A stretch of DNA of 64,000 nt from Phialophora verrucosa (Eukaryota > Ascomycota > Eurotiomycetes > Chaetothyriales > Herpotrichiellaceae), in NCBI GenBank assembly GCA_002099365.1, contig MSED01000001.1, positions 3,720,001-3,784,000 of the forward strand, written 5' to 3'. Below, one piece after another: positions 23,702 through 36,828 of this stretch; within the stretch, counting starts at the first letter, position 1; each line of letters starts with the position of its first letter. The position numbers and the translations under genes were made by a program. The notes below the pieces were generated by a model. That model made no database searches, had not been told where the DNA came from, and saw only the letters and a list, made by a program, of their open reading frames with translations.

Positions 23702-26700
23702 AACTAAACTCGCTCTATTACTATCTTAAGAAGGAATTATAATATCCTACCCGAATAAAAATCGACTAGAATAAACCGAAGCTAATAACTAGACTGTTAT
23801 CGACTAAGCCCGCTAATAATAATACGACTAACTAACTTAAATAACCCCGAGGCTGATAATTAAACTATCCTATTAACTACCGAATAGAATACTAAACCTA
23901 ATATTCTTAATACCGAACTTAGACCTACTAGTATAGATTAATATAGATTATATATAGCTAGAGATATCGAATTAGCCCTATAGCTTTACTAACTATTAAG
24001 ATATAAGACTATAGCTAAGGTTAGAGCTATCCCTAAATAGACCCTTCTAGAAGTAATTAACTAAGGCTAAAATACTATTATAGACTAGAAAGGTGCTATT
24101 TAAGATTCTTAGATCTAAATTATCGAATAAAAGGAATAAATTATAGATCTTAATTATTAAATTATATAGAAATAAGCTATTATTAACTACCTTAAATATA
24201 ACTAAAGCGCGACTTTAGGACTAGCTCTAGTATAATATATTAGTATTCTCGACCTTAAGCCTCTCTTTAACGGAAAGGAGCTTACCTTCGAGTTATAGAG
24301 ATTTAAGGTTCTTAGTAAGTTCTCCGCTAATATCTCTTAATTCCCCTCTAAAGAAGTTAAGATAGTATATCTATATAGTTATATTACTAGAGATATATAA
24401 TATTACTTATAATCCCGCTATAGCCTTAATAAGAAAGACCTATTTATTAATACTATAGATATACTCGAGTTCTTAGTAAAAATTTATACTAACTCTTATT
24501 AAGTCGAGAACGCGCGAGAAGAGTATCGAGCCCTTTATATAAAGGTAATAGAATTATTTAATAACTTCTATATTAAGTTTTTATATTTAGCTAGCGAAGG
24601 CGATATACTAAAAAACGACTTTTATCTTAATTTATAAAATAAATTAATATTAGCTTTATAAATAGTAATTATATTAACCTTTTATACTCTATAAACCTAT
24701 TAAGATATCATTAATATCTATTAATAAACTAACTAAGAATTATAATTAGTTAATAAAGAGAAGGCTCGTTATAAGGCTCGCTATATATTAAGAAATAGAT
24801 TAACTAATAAGACTATACTAACTTCTACCCCGAATATATATACTATATTTATACTATTTCTAGAATCGAATAGAGAAGATAGCTAGCCCCTATAGAACCG
24901 ACTAACTTACGATAATACTACTAAATAGGCCTTAAGTCGCGCCGGGGTATATTTTATTTATTATTAACTAGAATACCTCTTTTAAGATTACCCTATAAAG
25001 GTCGAGAATAAGGTTATTAAGATTAACGAAGCTTAGAAGGAAGAACTAAGAAAAGAATAACTTTAGGGGAAGTCTTCTCCTTAGGGAAGTATAATATCGG
25101 TATCTCTTCTATTAATTTAAGTTAGCTATTAAGTAGAAAGTACTTTACTATATTATATAAATTATTATTTAATAGATATATAGTTTAAACCTTTATCTTA
25201 GCCGACTCTAAAGTAAATAGATTTATTTTTATTAATATTAAGCTTATATACGATTTAACCCGATTTTTAAATATCTTTACTACTCGTCTAGAGACCTCTT
25301 ACTTTATAAAGGGGTATAATAGGCGCCTTAGAAAGCTAGTTACTAAGATCTTAACCTTATATCTAAAAGTCGATAGACGAAGATAATAGAACCTCTCTAT
25401 ACTTATACTAGACTTAGGGAGTTATAATCTAATTCTAGAAAAAAAGTAGTTTATTTACTTTAATATATAGTTAAATATATAAAACTAACGCCTACTTTAG
25501 CCTTAGGACTATTAAGATAAGCTAATATTTACTTAGGAAATTTATATATCTCGCTAAAGCCTCTAAGTTACTATAATCTTATAATAGCACTAGAAAGATA
25601 TTACTAGATAGGACTAATTATTCGCCTATAAGGATAAACGCCGGGCGGATAGACGAAACTTATACCCCCGGGGGTATATATATTTAAAAATAGTATCTAG
25701 ACTAGATTTAGTCTCTAAACCCTCTTTAGTTAAGCGTCTACTTATTAGATCTATTTTATAGACTATAACTAGCTGTACCTATAAACAGGACCTATAAGAT
25801 CGACTAAAAGTTATATATCGTGAATTAATATTAACCTACACCACGGGGACGGACGAAGGTAGCGATATAAAAGTGTCCTTAGAGGATAGCTACACTAAAA
25901 TAGAAGATAACTATATAAAAGTGTCGTTATTCCCTTAGAGCGTAGCTATTATAGATATTACTATAATTAGAGCGGTAAGATTTTCCTGAAACCTAAAGAA
26001 GAAGGAGAATACTTTATTTATTATAAGTCTCTATAAAATTAATAAACTTATTTAAAATTAAATAAACCCTTAAATAGAAGAGACTAAGGAATAGCTTATA
26101 TAGTAATTACTTCTTTAAGAGTATTAAGAATTCTATAATATATTCTTAAAGAAGGCTTTTAATATACTTTTATTATTCCGCCTCTATAATTATTAAATAT
26201 AGCTAAAAGAGGAGAATAATTTAAGTTATAGCCTCTTATATCGGATAAGTATAGAGAAGCTTCTATTAGTAAAGAAGTACCTTAAGAAGAATCTCTAAAA
26301 GAGGTTTATTAAGTTAAATTAATCTTCTTTCGCTTTATCTACCTTATTTATTAAAAAACCTAGAGAAGAACTAAAATTTTATATTAACTATTAGAAATTA
26401 AATACTCTTACTAAAAAGGACTATTACTCTTTACCTTTAATTAACGAGACCTTAGCTCGACTTAATAGGGCTTAGATATTTATAAAGTTTAATATTCGCT
26501 AGGCTTTCTACTATATTTATATATACCCGAATTTTAAGGAACTTATTATCTTTTATATTTGTTATAAGGTCTATAAGTATAAGGTAGTCCCCTTTAGGCT
26601 AATAAATAGCCTAGCGACCTACTAGCGCTATATAAATAACGTCTTATTTAACTACCTAAATAACTTTATTATAGCCTATTTAGATAATATCTTAATTTAC

Positions 26701-29167
26701 TTAGAGAACGAGCTAGAATATATAGAGTATATAAAGAAGGTCCTATTACGATTACAGAAAGCTAAACTTTAAGTTAATATTAAGAAAAGTGAGTTCCGGG
26801 TTAAGTAGACTAAATATCTTAGGTTTATTATTAGTACTAAGGGTATATATATAGATTTTATAAAGATAGCGGTATTATTAACCTAGAAAGTCTTTAATAC
26901 TATAAAGAAGGTATAAGCGTTCCTAGGATTCTATAACTTCTATTATATCTTTATCCGGAATTTTAGCCGAATTATACGCCCTCTAACTTAGCTTATAAAG
27001 AAGGACTATCCCTTTATCTTTAATAAAAATTATATATAAGTATTTAAAGAGCTAAAATATTAATTAATAATAACCTTAATACTAAGATATTTCTACTCGG
27101 ATTATAAGATAATATTAGAGACTAATATTTTAGATAGAGTTATTATTAATATATTCTCTTAGTAGGACTCGATTAGCGGAAATTAATACCCTATTATATA
27201 TTATTTAAAGATAATAGCTTTAGCGGAATATAACTATAATATCTACGATAAAGAAATACTCGCTATTATATATACTCTTAAAACTTAGCGCGCGGAGCTT
27301 TAGAGTATAGAGCTAAATATTTTAGTTCTTATCGATTATAAAGCCTTAGAATATTTTATAACTAAGAGGCTATTAACTATTCGCTAAGCCCGTTAGGCCG
27401 GTATTCTTATTTAGTACTACTTTAAGATCTAATATTACCTAGGAAAATAAAATAAGCGAGCTAACGCCTTAACTTAATAAGAATAGGACTAGGAAGATTA
27501 AAAATAGGTAACTAAAGAAGACCGAATATAAACCTTATTAGACCCGGAAAGGTTAGGTGAAGAGGTTATTCCGCTACTCTTATTAGCGCCTATAGGCCTT
27601 AACCCTTTAGAGCTAATTAATTAAGTGTTATAAGTAAACCGTAAGAGTCCCCTATTAGACGCCGAAAGAGAAAGGGTTTATCTAGGCTAGTACCTCTAGA
27701 TACTATTATAAGGATTATTATAATTTAAGGGGAGACTAGTAGTCCTAAATAAAGACGAATTATAAACTAAGCTAATTATAGAAGTATATAATTAAGTTTC
27801 GATAGCTTACCTTAGTTAGAATAAAATAAGTAAATTATTATCTATTCGTTATTATTAGCTAAATCTCTTAAGGGACGTTACTTAATTTATTCGAAATTAC
27901 TATACTTATCGACGTACTATAATCCCTCGAGACTTACCGCTAGGAACCTTAAAGCCGCTATCTATCCCCGATTAACTATAGTAATATATTATAATAAACT
28001 TTAAGTCCTTCTCTATAAATTAGAACGAGTATAATATAGTATATATAGTAATCGATCGCCTAGAGAAGCGAGCTTACTTTATCTTTTACTATAAGATAAT
28101 AACTATAAAGGAGATAGTGTAATTATTTATTTTCTTTATTTATCGGAACTATAAGCCCTCGGATATAATTATCTCTAACTATAGCCTATAGTTTATATCT
28201 AAATTTTAAATAGAGTTCTACTATATCCTAAGAATTAAGCTTAAGCTATTAACTATTTTTTATTTATAGATTAATAAATAAACCGAAATTATAAACTAAT
28301 ATCTTAACTAGTAACTATAGCCTTTTATAAATTACTATTAGGATAACTAGACTAACCTCTTACTAATAATAAACTATACTTAAACTACGCTCCCTTATAA
28401 TTCTATAGGTATAAGCCCTTTTTTTATTAAAAATAGATATAAACCGAGGATCTCCTTTAATTAGAAACCTTTAGAGGAACCCTTAAGCGCGTGAGAGCGA
28501 CTTAGCCGAAACGAAGCTTAATAGTTTACTCGCCGAATATATAATACCTAAAAACTAATATATAATATAATAAAGCTTATCTAGGAATAATAGAAACACT
28601 AGGCTAATAAGTATCGTTAGGAAGTTAACTTTATAGAAGGTAACTTAGTTTAGGTATTAATAAAGAACTAAAAGATTAACTGCTCTAGCCGAAAACTAAG
28701 GTATTAAATAGTAAGTCTATTCTATATTCTAGAGTAAGTTAAGAACTTCTTTAGACTAGATCTACCCTCTTTAATAAAGGTATACCTAATCTTTTCTCCC
28801 GACCGGCTTAGAAAGGTATTAGACGACCCTCTCCTAGAATAGGTTAATGAACCTCTACCCCTAATCGAAGTAAATAGAGAGAATAAGTAGAAGGTTAAGG
28901 AAGTTTTAGCTGTATAAAAGCGCCGCGGTAAGCTATAATATTAAGTATAGTAGCTAGGCTAGGATAAAGACCTTAAATAGTATTTAGCCTTTAACTTTAA
29001 GAATATATTATATAAAGTTTATAATTACTACGAGAAGTATCTTTAGTAACTAGAACCTTTAAGAAGATTATAAGATTAGCTATATTACTAGGAAAATAAT
29101 AAATTAATAGAGAACTATAATAATAACGATAAAGCTTAAGAATAGGCTTTCTTAGAGGGGGGGGTAT

Positions 29168-29530
29168 TATTACGGCCTATATTAGGTTTAAGTATATATA
29201 CGCGATCGCGTACGATAGAAGATAAGGCTATAGGCTATAGGCGACTATTTCCGGTAAAGCGCGTGCCTGCTAAGCTTTATCCTAATTAGGTAAGTAAGGC
29301 TATATAATTATATAGCTAAACGTTAATTAGCTATATATAACTAAAATCCTTAGCGGCTTATATATATACTAAAATCCTTAGCGGAGGGAAGTATTTATTT
29401 AAGGTGATAGGTACCGCGCCTTTTATACTCTTTCTCTCTCTCTAGTTTAGTCTCTTAGTATTAAGTAATCTATATTTTTATATAGTATTCGCTTTATCTT
29501 CTTCTATTAGTATACTATACCGTTATATTA
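29168..29530 (+). repeat. 3' LTR of chromovirus (363 bp)
   Basis: It starts 'tattacggcc' directly after the polypurine tract and ends 'cgttatatta' at 29530, after which the hAT coding sequence resumes. It is the same length as the 5' LTR. Confidence 0.88.
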
Positions 29531-30800
29531 GTAACCGCTTAACCTTCTTTAAGATATCGCTAGTCGCTAGAACATTACTTATCGTATACTATATCGCGTC
29601 GAGCTCCTTATAGATAATATTTATATCTAGCTTATATTTAAAGTTAAGAAAGATAAGTAAGTAATACGCTTTATATTTACAGCGATAGAAAAGTAATATT
29701 TATAATATTTATAGGAGCTTTTAGTACCTTTCGCTTTATTTATTAAGGCTATTAATATATTAGAATCTAACCTTATAATTTACTTTACTTATAATATATA
29801 TAATAAGCTATTTTAGTATATTAAAATTAAAAAGTAAAAGCTTAATTAGAAATAAACCTTATAGAAAGTAGAAATAAGAGATATACTTAATAAAGGCTAA
29901 GATATACTCTAGAAGTAGTATAAAATTATAGAAGATAATCTATAATATATCTTTAGTATTACTATAATTCTATTACTAGTATATAAAGATAAGTTTTTTA
30001 AAGAAGAGAACTAAATAATAGAGGCTAGCTAGACGCTATTTATAAATAGTTAAGCTTCCTTTATATTAACTATTATAGCGACTAATATATTTAGGCTTAA
30101 TAATATATTAACTATATAAAGTAGTTTATTAAGAAATATATTCCTATTATTAATAAGCGAATAAGGTATAAGCGAAGGGCGAAAGAAGCTTTAACTATTA
30201 TTAATATTAACGACCTATAACTTAATAGTATTCCGAGTTATCCGCTACTCTAGCCGCCTATAGTTAATAACTTAATTATTCTATTTAATAATAATAACTA
30301 CCCTAGTTTAGATATTAAATATACTAGTTAAAGGGCTCCGTATATAGTTACCTATATACTCTCGAAGGCTCGCTAGTCTATAAATACTTAAGGTAGTGGC
30401 CTAATACTAAAGGTATTATTCTATAAGACGAAAAACTATTTATTAAAGTCTAAGCTTAGTAAATATCTTTACTTATTACTAAGTAAATATTATTATATAG
30501 CTTATTATAACTAAGCTAACTTATATTAGCTACTAGTGATAAGGCGAAGGATATCTTATAGTAGTGGAAACGATATAAGAAGTAGTTTCCTATTCTTATA
30601 GCTATTACTAGAGATTTTCTCGCTATCTTTATTACTAGAGCTAATATTAAATAAATATTTAATATTTCTTATAACTTTATTATCTATTAATATTATAACT
30701 TAAAAGGTCCTATAGTATATCTTCTTATATTAGCTATAGTTATTAATAAATTTAATCTTCGTAAATTATATAAGGTAATTTAACTTTCCGACGAATAAGA

Positions 30801-32080
30801 GTTACTAAACCTTAATAAAAATAATAATATAGACGACCTTAGTCTTAAGATAAATTATATTAGTAATAATAAGGAGATAAAGAATAGAAAGATATTAAAT
30901 AATATAGTAGTTAGTAATAATAACTTTAATAAGGAAGGTTGTATTTCTATAATATTTAATAAACGCTTTAATAACGACTTTAGTACTACTTAAGTCTCTA
31001 TTAATAATAATAATAGTAGCGATAGTAAGACTAATACTTCTCGCTTAAAGAAAAGGGGAAAATATAGCTCAATAGTTAACTTAAGTTAATATAGTCTATA
31101 CGCTTTCTTAATAACTATACTAGCGAATATAGATAATATATAATCTAATATCCTATTATTATTTAAGGGTTATTATATAACTCTCCCTCTCCGCTTATCT
31201 ACACTTTAAGATAATAGTATATATATAGATTTATTTCGATAAATAGAATTAATTATTAAAACCCCTTTTAGTAGAAGAAGAAAGATATTTATATTTTAGT
31301 GTCCGCGCCCGCGAGGACTTATAAAAGCGATTATAGAAGATAAAGCGGTATTAAGATAACACTATACTATTATTATTAGGTCTCCTAGTTCTAAGAGACT
31401 CTAAAGTGCCTTTATAATACCGCTTAAACCCTCTTTTATAGAAGTACTAAGCTCTATCGGTACGTTATTTAAGTTAGTTATTATCTCTTTAGCGGTAAAA
31501 GGTAAAGAGCCGATAAGAGATATATAAACTAGTTAATAATTATTATATTTATTATTATAATTTATACTAACTATAATATAATAAGAACTAAAAATATCTT
31601 CTTACTCTTTACTATACTTAATACTTTATATAGTAATATTTTTATCTCTATTCTCTTTATTTTTTTATTAAGAAGGTTTCTATCTTAGGATATTAAATAG
31701 TAGGTTATAGTAATAGTTAGTATAGCGTTAGAGCTATTAGTAAAGATATATAGTTAAACGAATAGACGAGTTCTACTTAGCTAAAGATATCTAGCGTCCT
31801 ATACCTAGCTATATAAGGGGATATAAGCCTTTATTAGCGTCTATAGAATAATAAATATTACTACTAGTATAATACTGTATCTATATATAAGATTATTAAG
31901 CTAAATCTAAACTAGCTTAAATAGTAAAGCCCTATTAGACAGTACTAGTCTAAATAGAATCTTATTGTCCGGTCTAGTAGGGCTCTTAGTATTAGATTAG
32001 CTGTCTAATAGGGCTAAAAACCCTATAGGGTTGTACTATCCTATTGGACTACCCGGTGTCTAATCTGTAGTCTACTCTTT
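30801..32080. other. RIP-decayed interval with LTR-like and inverted-repeat blocks
   Basis: From 30,801 to about 31,300 the hAT frame fades out. At about 31,692-31,925 the sequence resembles a retrotransposon LTR: it starts 'tattaaatag' and carries a TATA-like 'agctatataagggg' near 31,813, but there is no second copy in the window. At 31,929-32,080 lies an inverted-repeat block with more intact CA/TG than its surroundings, listed separately. Confidence 0.35.
31929..32014. repeat. 14-bp perfect inverted repeat bounding an 86-bp block
   Basis: 'gccctattagacag' (31929-31942) and 'ctgtctaatagggc' (32001-32014) are exact inverted copies. A further palindrome 'aaccctatagggtt' and the related words 'ctattggactaccc' and 'gtgtctaat' follow up to about 32,075. 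CA and TG survive here. It may be a small late-inserted non-autonomous element or the end of one. Confidence 0.6.
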
Positions 32081-35000
32081 ACTATTAAAGTATCTCTATA
32101 ATTATTAATAATTCTTTATTGTAAATATTATAGTTTAATTCTAGTTTTATTATTCTTTAAAAGTAATATATTACTAATCTAGCTTTACTATCTTCTCCTT
32201 TCTAAGTAAGATATACTTTAATTACTTTATCTAATATATCGGTTTCAAGTAGAGCTTTCTTTTCTAAATTAAAGATAACTAGAATAAGTATACTAGTGAG
32301 ACGCCTTTTTATCTCCTTAAAGGATTCCTATTCCTCTATCTTAAAATAGAAGTCTACTTCTTTCTTTATTAACTTAATTATTAGTCCTATAAGCCTAGAA
32401 AATCTTTCTATAAACTATCGGTAATAGTTCGCTAATCCTAGGAACGCCTATATCTCCTTAACTATTTTTAGTTAAGGCTATTCTTTAATAGCTCGAACTT
32501 TTACTAAATCTAGTTTTAGCTATCCTTTTAATATAAGATAGCCTAAAAATACTATCTCCTATTTATAAAACTCGTATTTATTAAGTTTAAGTAATAAATT
32601 TATTTACTATAACTTCCTTATTACCTTTTTAATATATTCTATATATTTCTTATAAATACTTAAGTAAATTAAAATATTATTTAAGTAAATAAAAATAAAG
32701 TCTCTTAAGTACTTCTCTAGCGTATTATTAATAAAGGCTTAAAATATTATAGGGGTATTAATTAATTTAAATAGTATAATTAAGTATTTATAGACTCCCT
32801 AACTTATTCGGAAAGCTATTTTCTATTCTTCGCCTTTAGCTATTTATATTCGGTAATAGACGTCTTATATATTAAGTATAGTAAGCTATTAGGCTCTCTC
32901 TAGCTAATTCTATAATTTCTAAATTAAAGATATTAAATAAATATTCTTTTTAATAATTATATTTAGCGGTTTAAAATTAATATAAGATCTTAATATCTTA
33001 TCTTTTTTATCCGCGAAAAGTACCTTATAGAATATTCTCGGTTTATTATTCTTTCGGATAAAACCCTTAACTTCTAGATCTTATATATACTTATATAGAA
33101 AATTAAACTCTTTTTTAAATAGTTCCCTTAATTATCCTTTATATAAAGGTTTCTTTACTCCTTTAATAAACTTAATTAAGTAGTCCTAAGGTTTATACTT
33201 AGGTAGCGCGGCGAGTCCTTCCCGCTCCTAGAATAAGTTCTTAAATTCTTTATATTCTGGAGATAACTTATATATCTCTAGTTTAGCTAAAATACGTCTC
33301 TTTAGTTATACTTAAATCGCTCTAATAGAAGCCTTTAGAGGTAATTAATCTCTTGTTTTCTTTTTATAACTATATTCTAGAAACTTAATAGTTCTCTTTT
33401 TCTAATATATTCTCGGGTTATAGTCGAATAACTATACTATATTAAGTACTATATTATACTTTAGTAGCGTTATTATATTAAGGGATATTCTTTTATAGTA
33501 TTATCTAATCGCTATAGATATATCCTATATCTATTCTATAATTATATTAGTATTTTATTTATCTACTATTAATAGGGCGTATAGTAATTCTTTCTTTTCG
33601 ATATATCCGCTTAGCTTTCTACTTATTTCTTTACTAATATAGTTTTAGTTAGCTCTATAGTCTATTAAGGCTCTTACCCTTTTTTTTATAAGCTTTACTT
33701 TAAAGGTAATATACTTTATATATTATTTTAATAAGATTATATATAGGGTATAAAGTCTTCTTCTAAAATAGTTTAACCTTCTTAATTTATCTTTAAGTTA
33801 TTTTTTAGTAACCTCTAATATATATATCTTTAAGTATCCTAAGAATAATCTACTTTAAAGTATTTATTTAGTACTTCAAAAGCTTTAAGGTAGATCTTAG
33901 TATTTAGTAAGTCTAGATCTATATAAAAGAGGTACTTATATTTTAGCTCCCTATAGCGATAACTCACTAAATATTAATATAAGAAATATTCTATAATAAA
34001 TTTATAGTAAAGTCGGTAATTTACTATTCTTTCTACTAGCGTAGAAATTTCTATATTCTCTATTATTATTAAGTAGTTCTTAATTTTATAGTAAATATAT
34101 AAGTATTGTCTTATTATATACCCTCTATTTCGGTATTCGTACCCTTTCTCGATTATTTCCTTAAATATCTTAAGATAAATTCTCGTATATTAGTTTAAGA
34201 GATTAATATTATAGTAGTATCGGTAATTAACTACTTAATTATATAAATATTTATTATCTTTATATAGAAAGCTTTAAGCTATATATATTTTTTTTATCTT
34301 ATTATTAGTAATTACTCTTACCTACTTAATCTCCCCGATTATATAGCCTAAATTTTTCCGTCTTTAGTATATATTCTATATATTCCTTTCTCGCTTTAAT
34401 AGTCGACTAACTCGGATTATTGTCGGTAAGATATCTTAGTAAATATATATCTCCCTATAATCTTCGTATTATTCGTTAAAGTAGTAAGTTAAGATAATCC
34501 GTTTAAGGTATAGTTATATCGGCGCTTTCTCGTTAAAGGCTATATAGATATATTATCTATCTATATATCCCGCTAAGTATAGTTCTTCTATTATCTATAT
34601 ATTAGTAATAATTATAATATATTTATTTAACTAGTTAATAATAATAAATTATCGTTCCTTCTAGTCGTCGTCGAGTCCTAGCGATAGATCTCGAGATTAG
34701 TTATCTTACTGCTCCTTCTAAACTATTATATTTAGGGTCTATATTATTATCCCTTATATCTAAGTTAATACTTTTTACGGAAGTTTAATTATTATTATTT
34801 CCTTAGCTATATAAGTATATAGCCGTAATTCCTTATAATTTACCCTTTTATAAAACTTTACTATAAGATATATAAATATAGATAGTTCCTTATTAGGCCT
34901 AAAAACTATATACTAGTACCTTATTAATTCCCCTTAAAGGTATTCGGGTTTTATATAATAGAGTTTTTCCTAATATAGTGTAACTAATATAATTTTCTCT

Positions 35001-36828
35001 CTTATTATATAGATAGCGATAAACTTAATAGGTTCGCTATTATCGCTTATTATCTAGAAGCTATTATTATTTCTTTTCTCTTCGGTATCTTATAAATCTT
35101 CTTCTTAAGTAAAAGTTTCCTAAATCTCTTTAGTCTTCTTATTATATCGGTTCTTTTATTTCTTAAGCGGCTAAGGAAACTAGCCTAATCCTATTTTCTC
35201 GGAATAATATATAAGGTAATTATTATTATAATAAGCGGTCTAAAATAGAGCTATATATTAATTAAATATAGTTTCTTTATATACTTTTATAAGAGCTATT
35301 ATAGCTTCTCCTAAAGCGACTTTCTCTAAGCGGTCCTCTTAAGGTATATTAAGCTTCTTATAAGCTTCCTAATATAAATACCCTAACTATACTATTATAC
35401 CTTAACTATCGGTAGTTATTCGAGTCTTCTCTATAGTATTAGCCTTTTTCACTATAGAACCAGCTATATTATTACTTATTATTATATATAGTTCTTAAGT
35501 CGTTTATCAGTAATCTTTTATACAGTATTCGGGTTTTCTATAAGTGTAGTATAGTCCTTTCTTTCCTTATTAAGCCCTTTACTTATTCTTCTAACCCCCT
35601 CTATAGTATCCTCCTCGACCCTTAGTATAATTATCTCTACCCCTTAAAGGTAAGCTTCAGTATATAAAATTAAGGTTTATTAAATCCCTATAGCGCTATC
35701 GCCCTTAAAATTAATAGCCTCTTCTAGCGTACTTAACTAGATTATAGCGCCTATTCTATTTTAGTTATAGTTTATATAGTCGATTATTAATCTTAATTAC
35801 CTTATCTACTATCTACTTATAGTCGGTAGATAAATCTATTATCTCTTAATAAACTTATTCCTTAAGTCTATTATAAAAGATTTAAGTAAATATATCTTTA
35901 TTTTTTTAGTTTAACTTCTTAGCGATCTAGTTAAACTTAAAATAGTAAGCTGTAGTAAACTCTTATTACTTAATTATATAGATTACTCGAGTCGCTATAT
36001 ATTTATTATTAATAGTCTTAAAGACTTTACGGATTTAAGTCTTAAACTTAGCGAAGTACTTAAAGTAAGATAGTATATTAGCGTCGGGTTTAGTATTATC
36101 TATATACCCCTTTATAGTAGGTTTAAACTACGCGAATACTAGTCCTTTAAGGTATATTATAATATATATAACCTTACTAAGTCTATCCTTAAACTTAGTT
36201 AAGTTTAGTTTAAATATAAGCTTAAGTTAGATTAAGAAGGTATTAAGCTGGCTACAACGTCCGTTAAATAGGTTAACTTTAAGTATATCCTTTCTATCGT
36301 CTACCCTAGTCTTAGCGGATAGACTAGTAGTAGAAAGGTTCTTAAGGCTCTCTATAGTTAGCTAATTAACTTTTAGCGACTTAAGTTAAGAACTACTAAA
36401 TATTCCTTATTACTACTTATTAAGATAAGTAATTAATATATTATAAATCGCTCTATATAAAGTAATACTATAGTTCGAGAGGTTTCTCTTACTAGTAGAG
36501 TAGTAACGTAATACTAGCTTAAGGTAAAGGTACGTGATTACTTATAATAGTGTAAGGTAAAGTAACACTCCTATATCCTAAAGGTAGAAGTCGGAGTATA
36601 ACTGTTATTAACTATAGACCGTTCCTTAGAGGGCCGGTCTATCCGCTATATAGTAGTTCGGCTACCTATTATTTCGTCGATATATTAGTATATTAGTATA
36701 CTAGCTATACCACTATATTAATATACCGCTATACTAGTAACTACCCTTTCCGGAAGTTACATGACTTTCTTTAGCCTTACTAACGAGGCTAGTCCTTCGG
36801 CTACCCTTCCTTTTTAGTTTAGCCTACA
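32080..36828 (-). mobile_element. Ty3/gypsy retrotransposon, minus strand, lacking integrase
   Basis: On the minus strand, gag lies at about 36,305-36,125 ('LIQLKLIFKLN', 'SKVIYIIIYLKG', as in Ty3 gag), a retropepsin near 33,660 ('LIDYRANQNYISKEI') with the downstream region to 33,400, reverse transcriptase about 33,230-32,330 ending in 'AFLGLANYYR', and RNase H near 32,300-32,200 ('NLEKKALLETD'). The frame stops at about 32,080 and no integrase or left LTR follows, so the 3' part is deleted or displaced. A probable 5' LTR begins with an intact TG at 36828 ('tgtaggctaaac' on the minus strand) and extends left to about 36,450. Just right of it copia sequence begins, so this element appears to have inserted into the copia element. 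Confidence 0.72.

Larger units (their letters stand above)
23339..29530 (+). mobile_element. Ty3/gypsy chromovirus, complete, nested in hAT, 6.2 kb
   Basis: Two 363-bp LTRs enclose 5.5 kb. A polypurine tract 'agaggggggggt' sits just before the 3' LTR and fixes the plus orientation. Decayed frames give gag (about 24,240-24,700), reverse transcriptase from about 26,340 ('KLNTLTKKDYYSLPL') to the active site 'YLDNILIY' near 26,675 (normally YLDDILIY), RNase H about 27,100-27,300, integrase about 27,600-28,600, and a C-terminal chromodomain near 28,910-29,060 containing 'KRRGKL' and 'YLAFNFKN'. In the chromodomain, former tryptophan and glutamine codons are now TAG/TAA. The 5-bp flanks 'ttaat' and 'gtaac' do not match well, so the target duplication is unproven. 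Confidence 0.88.
22100..30800 (+). mobile_element. hAT-family DNA transposon, RIP-decayed and split by a retrotransposon
   Basis: Read through TAA/TAG on the plus strand, the left half has a BED-finger-like N-terminus (about 22,155-22,260) and a core segment 'IIQLLVKAFLKYLKIS' near 23,050, like the hAT 'HxxQLxVK' region. The frame is interrupted at 23,339 by an LTR element and continues after 29,530. The right half ends in the hAT dimerisation region near 30,560-30,720: 'QQWKRYKKQFPILIAITRDF', matching the family pattern W-x7-FP-x-L-x3-ARD-x-L. The catalytic residues cannot be checked reliably after RIP. The terminal inverted repeats are not identified; 'agtgtccgcg' near 31,299 is only a weak candidate. 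The limits given are those of the recognisable protein. Confidence 0.72.
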
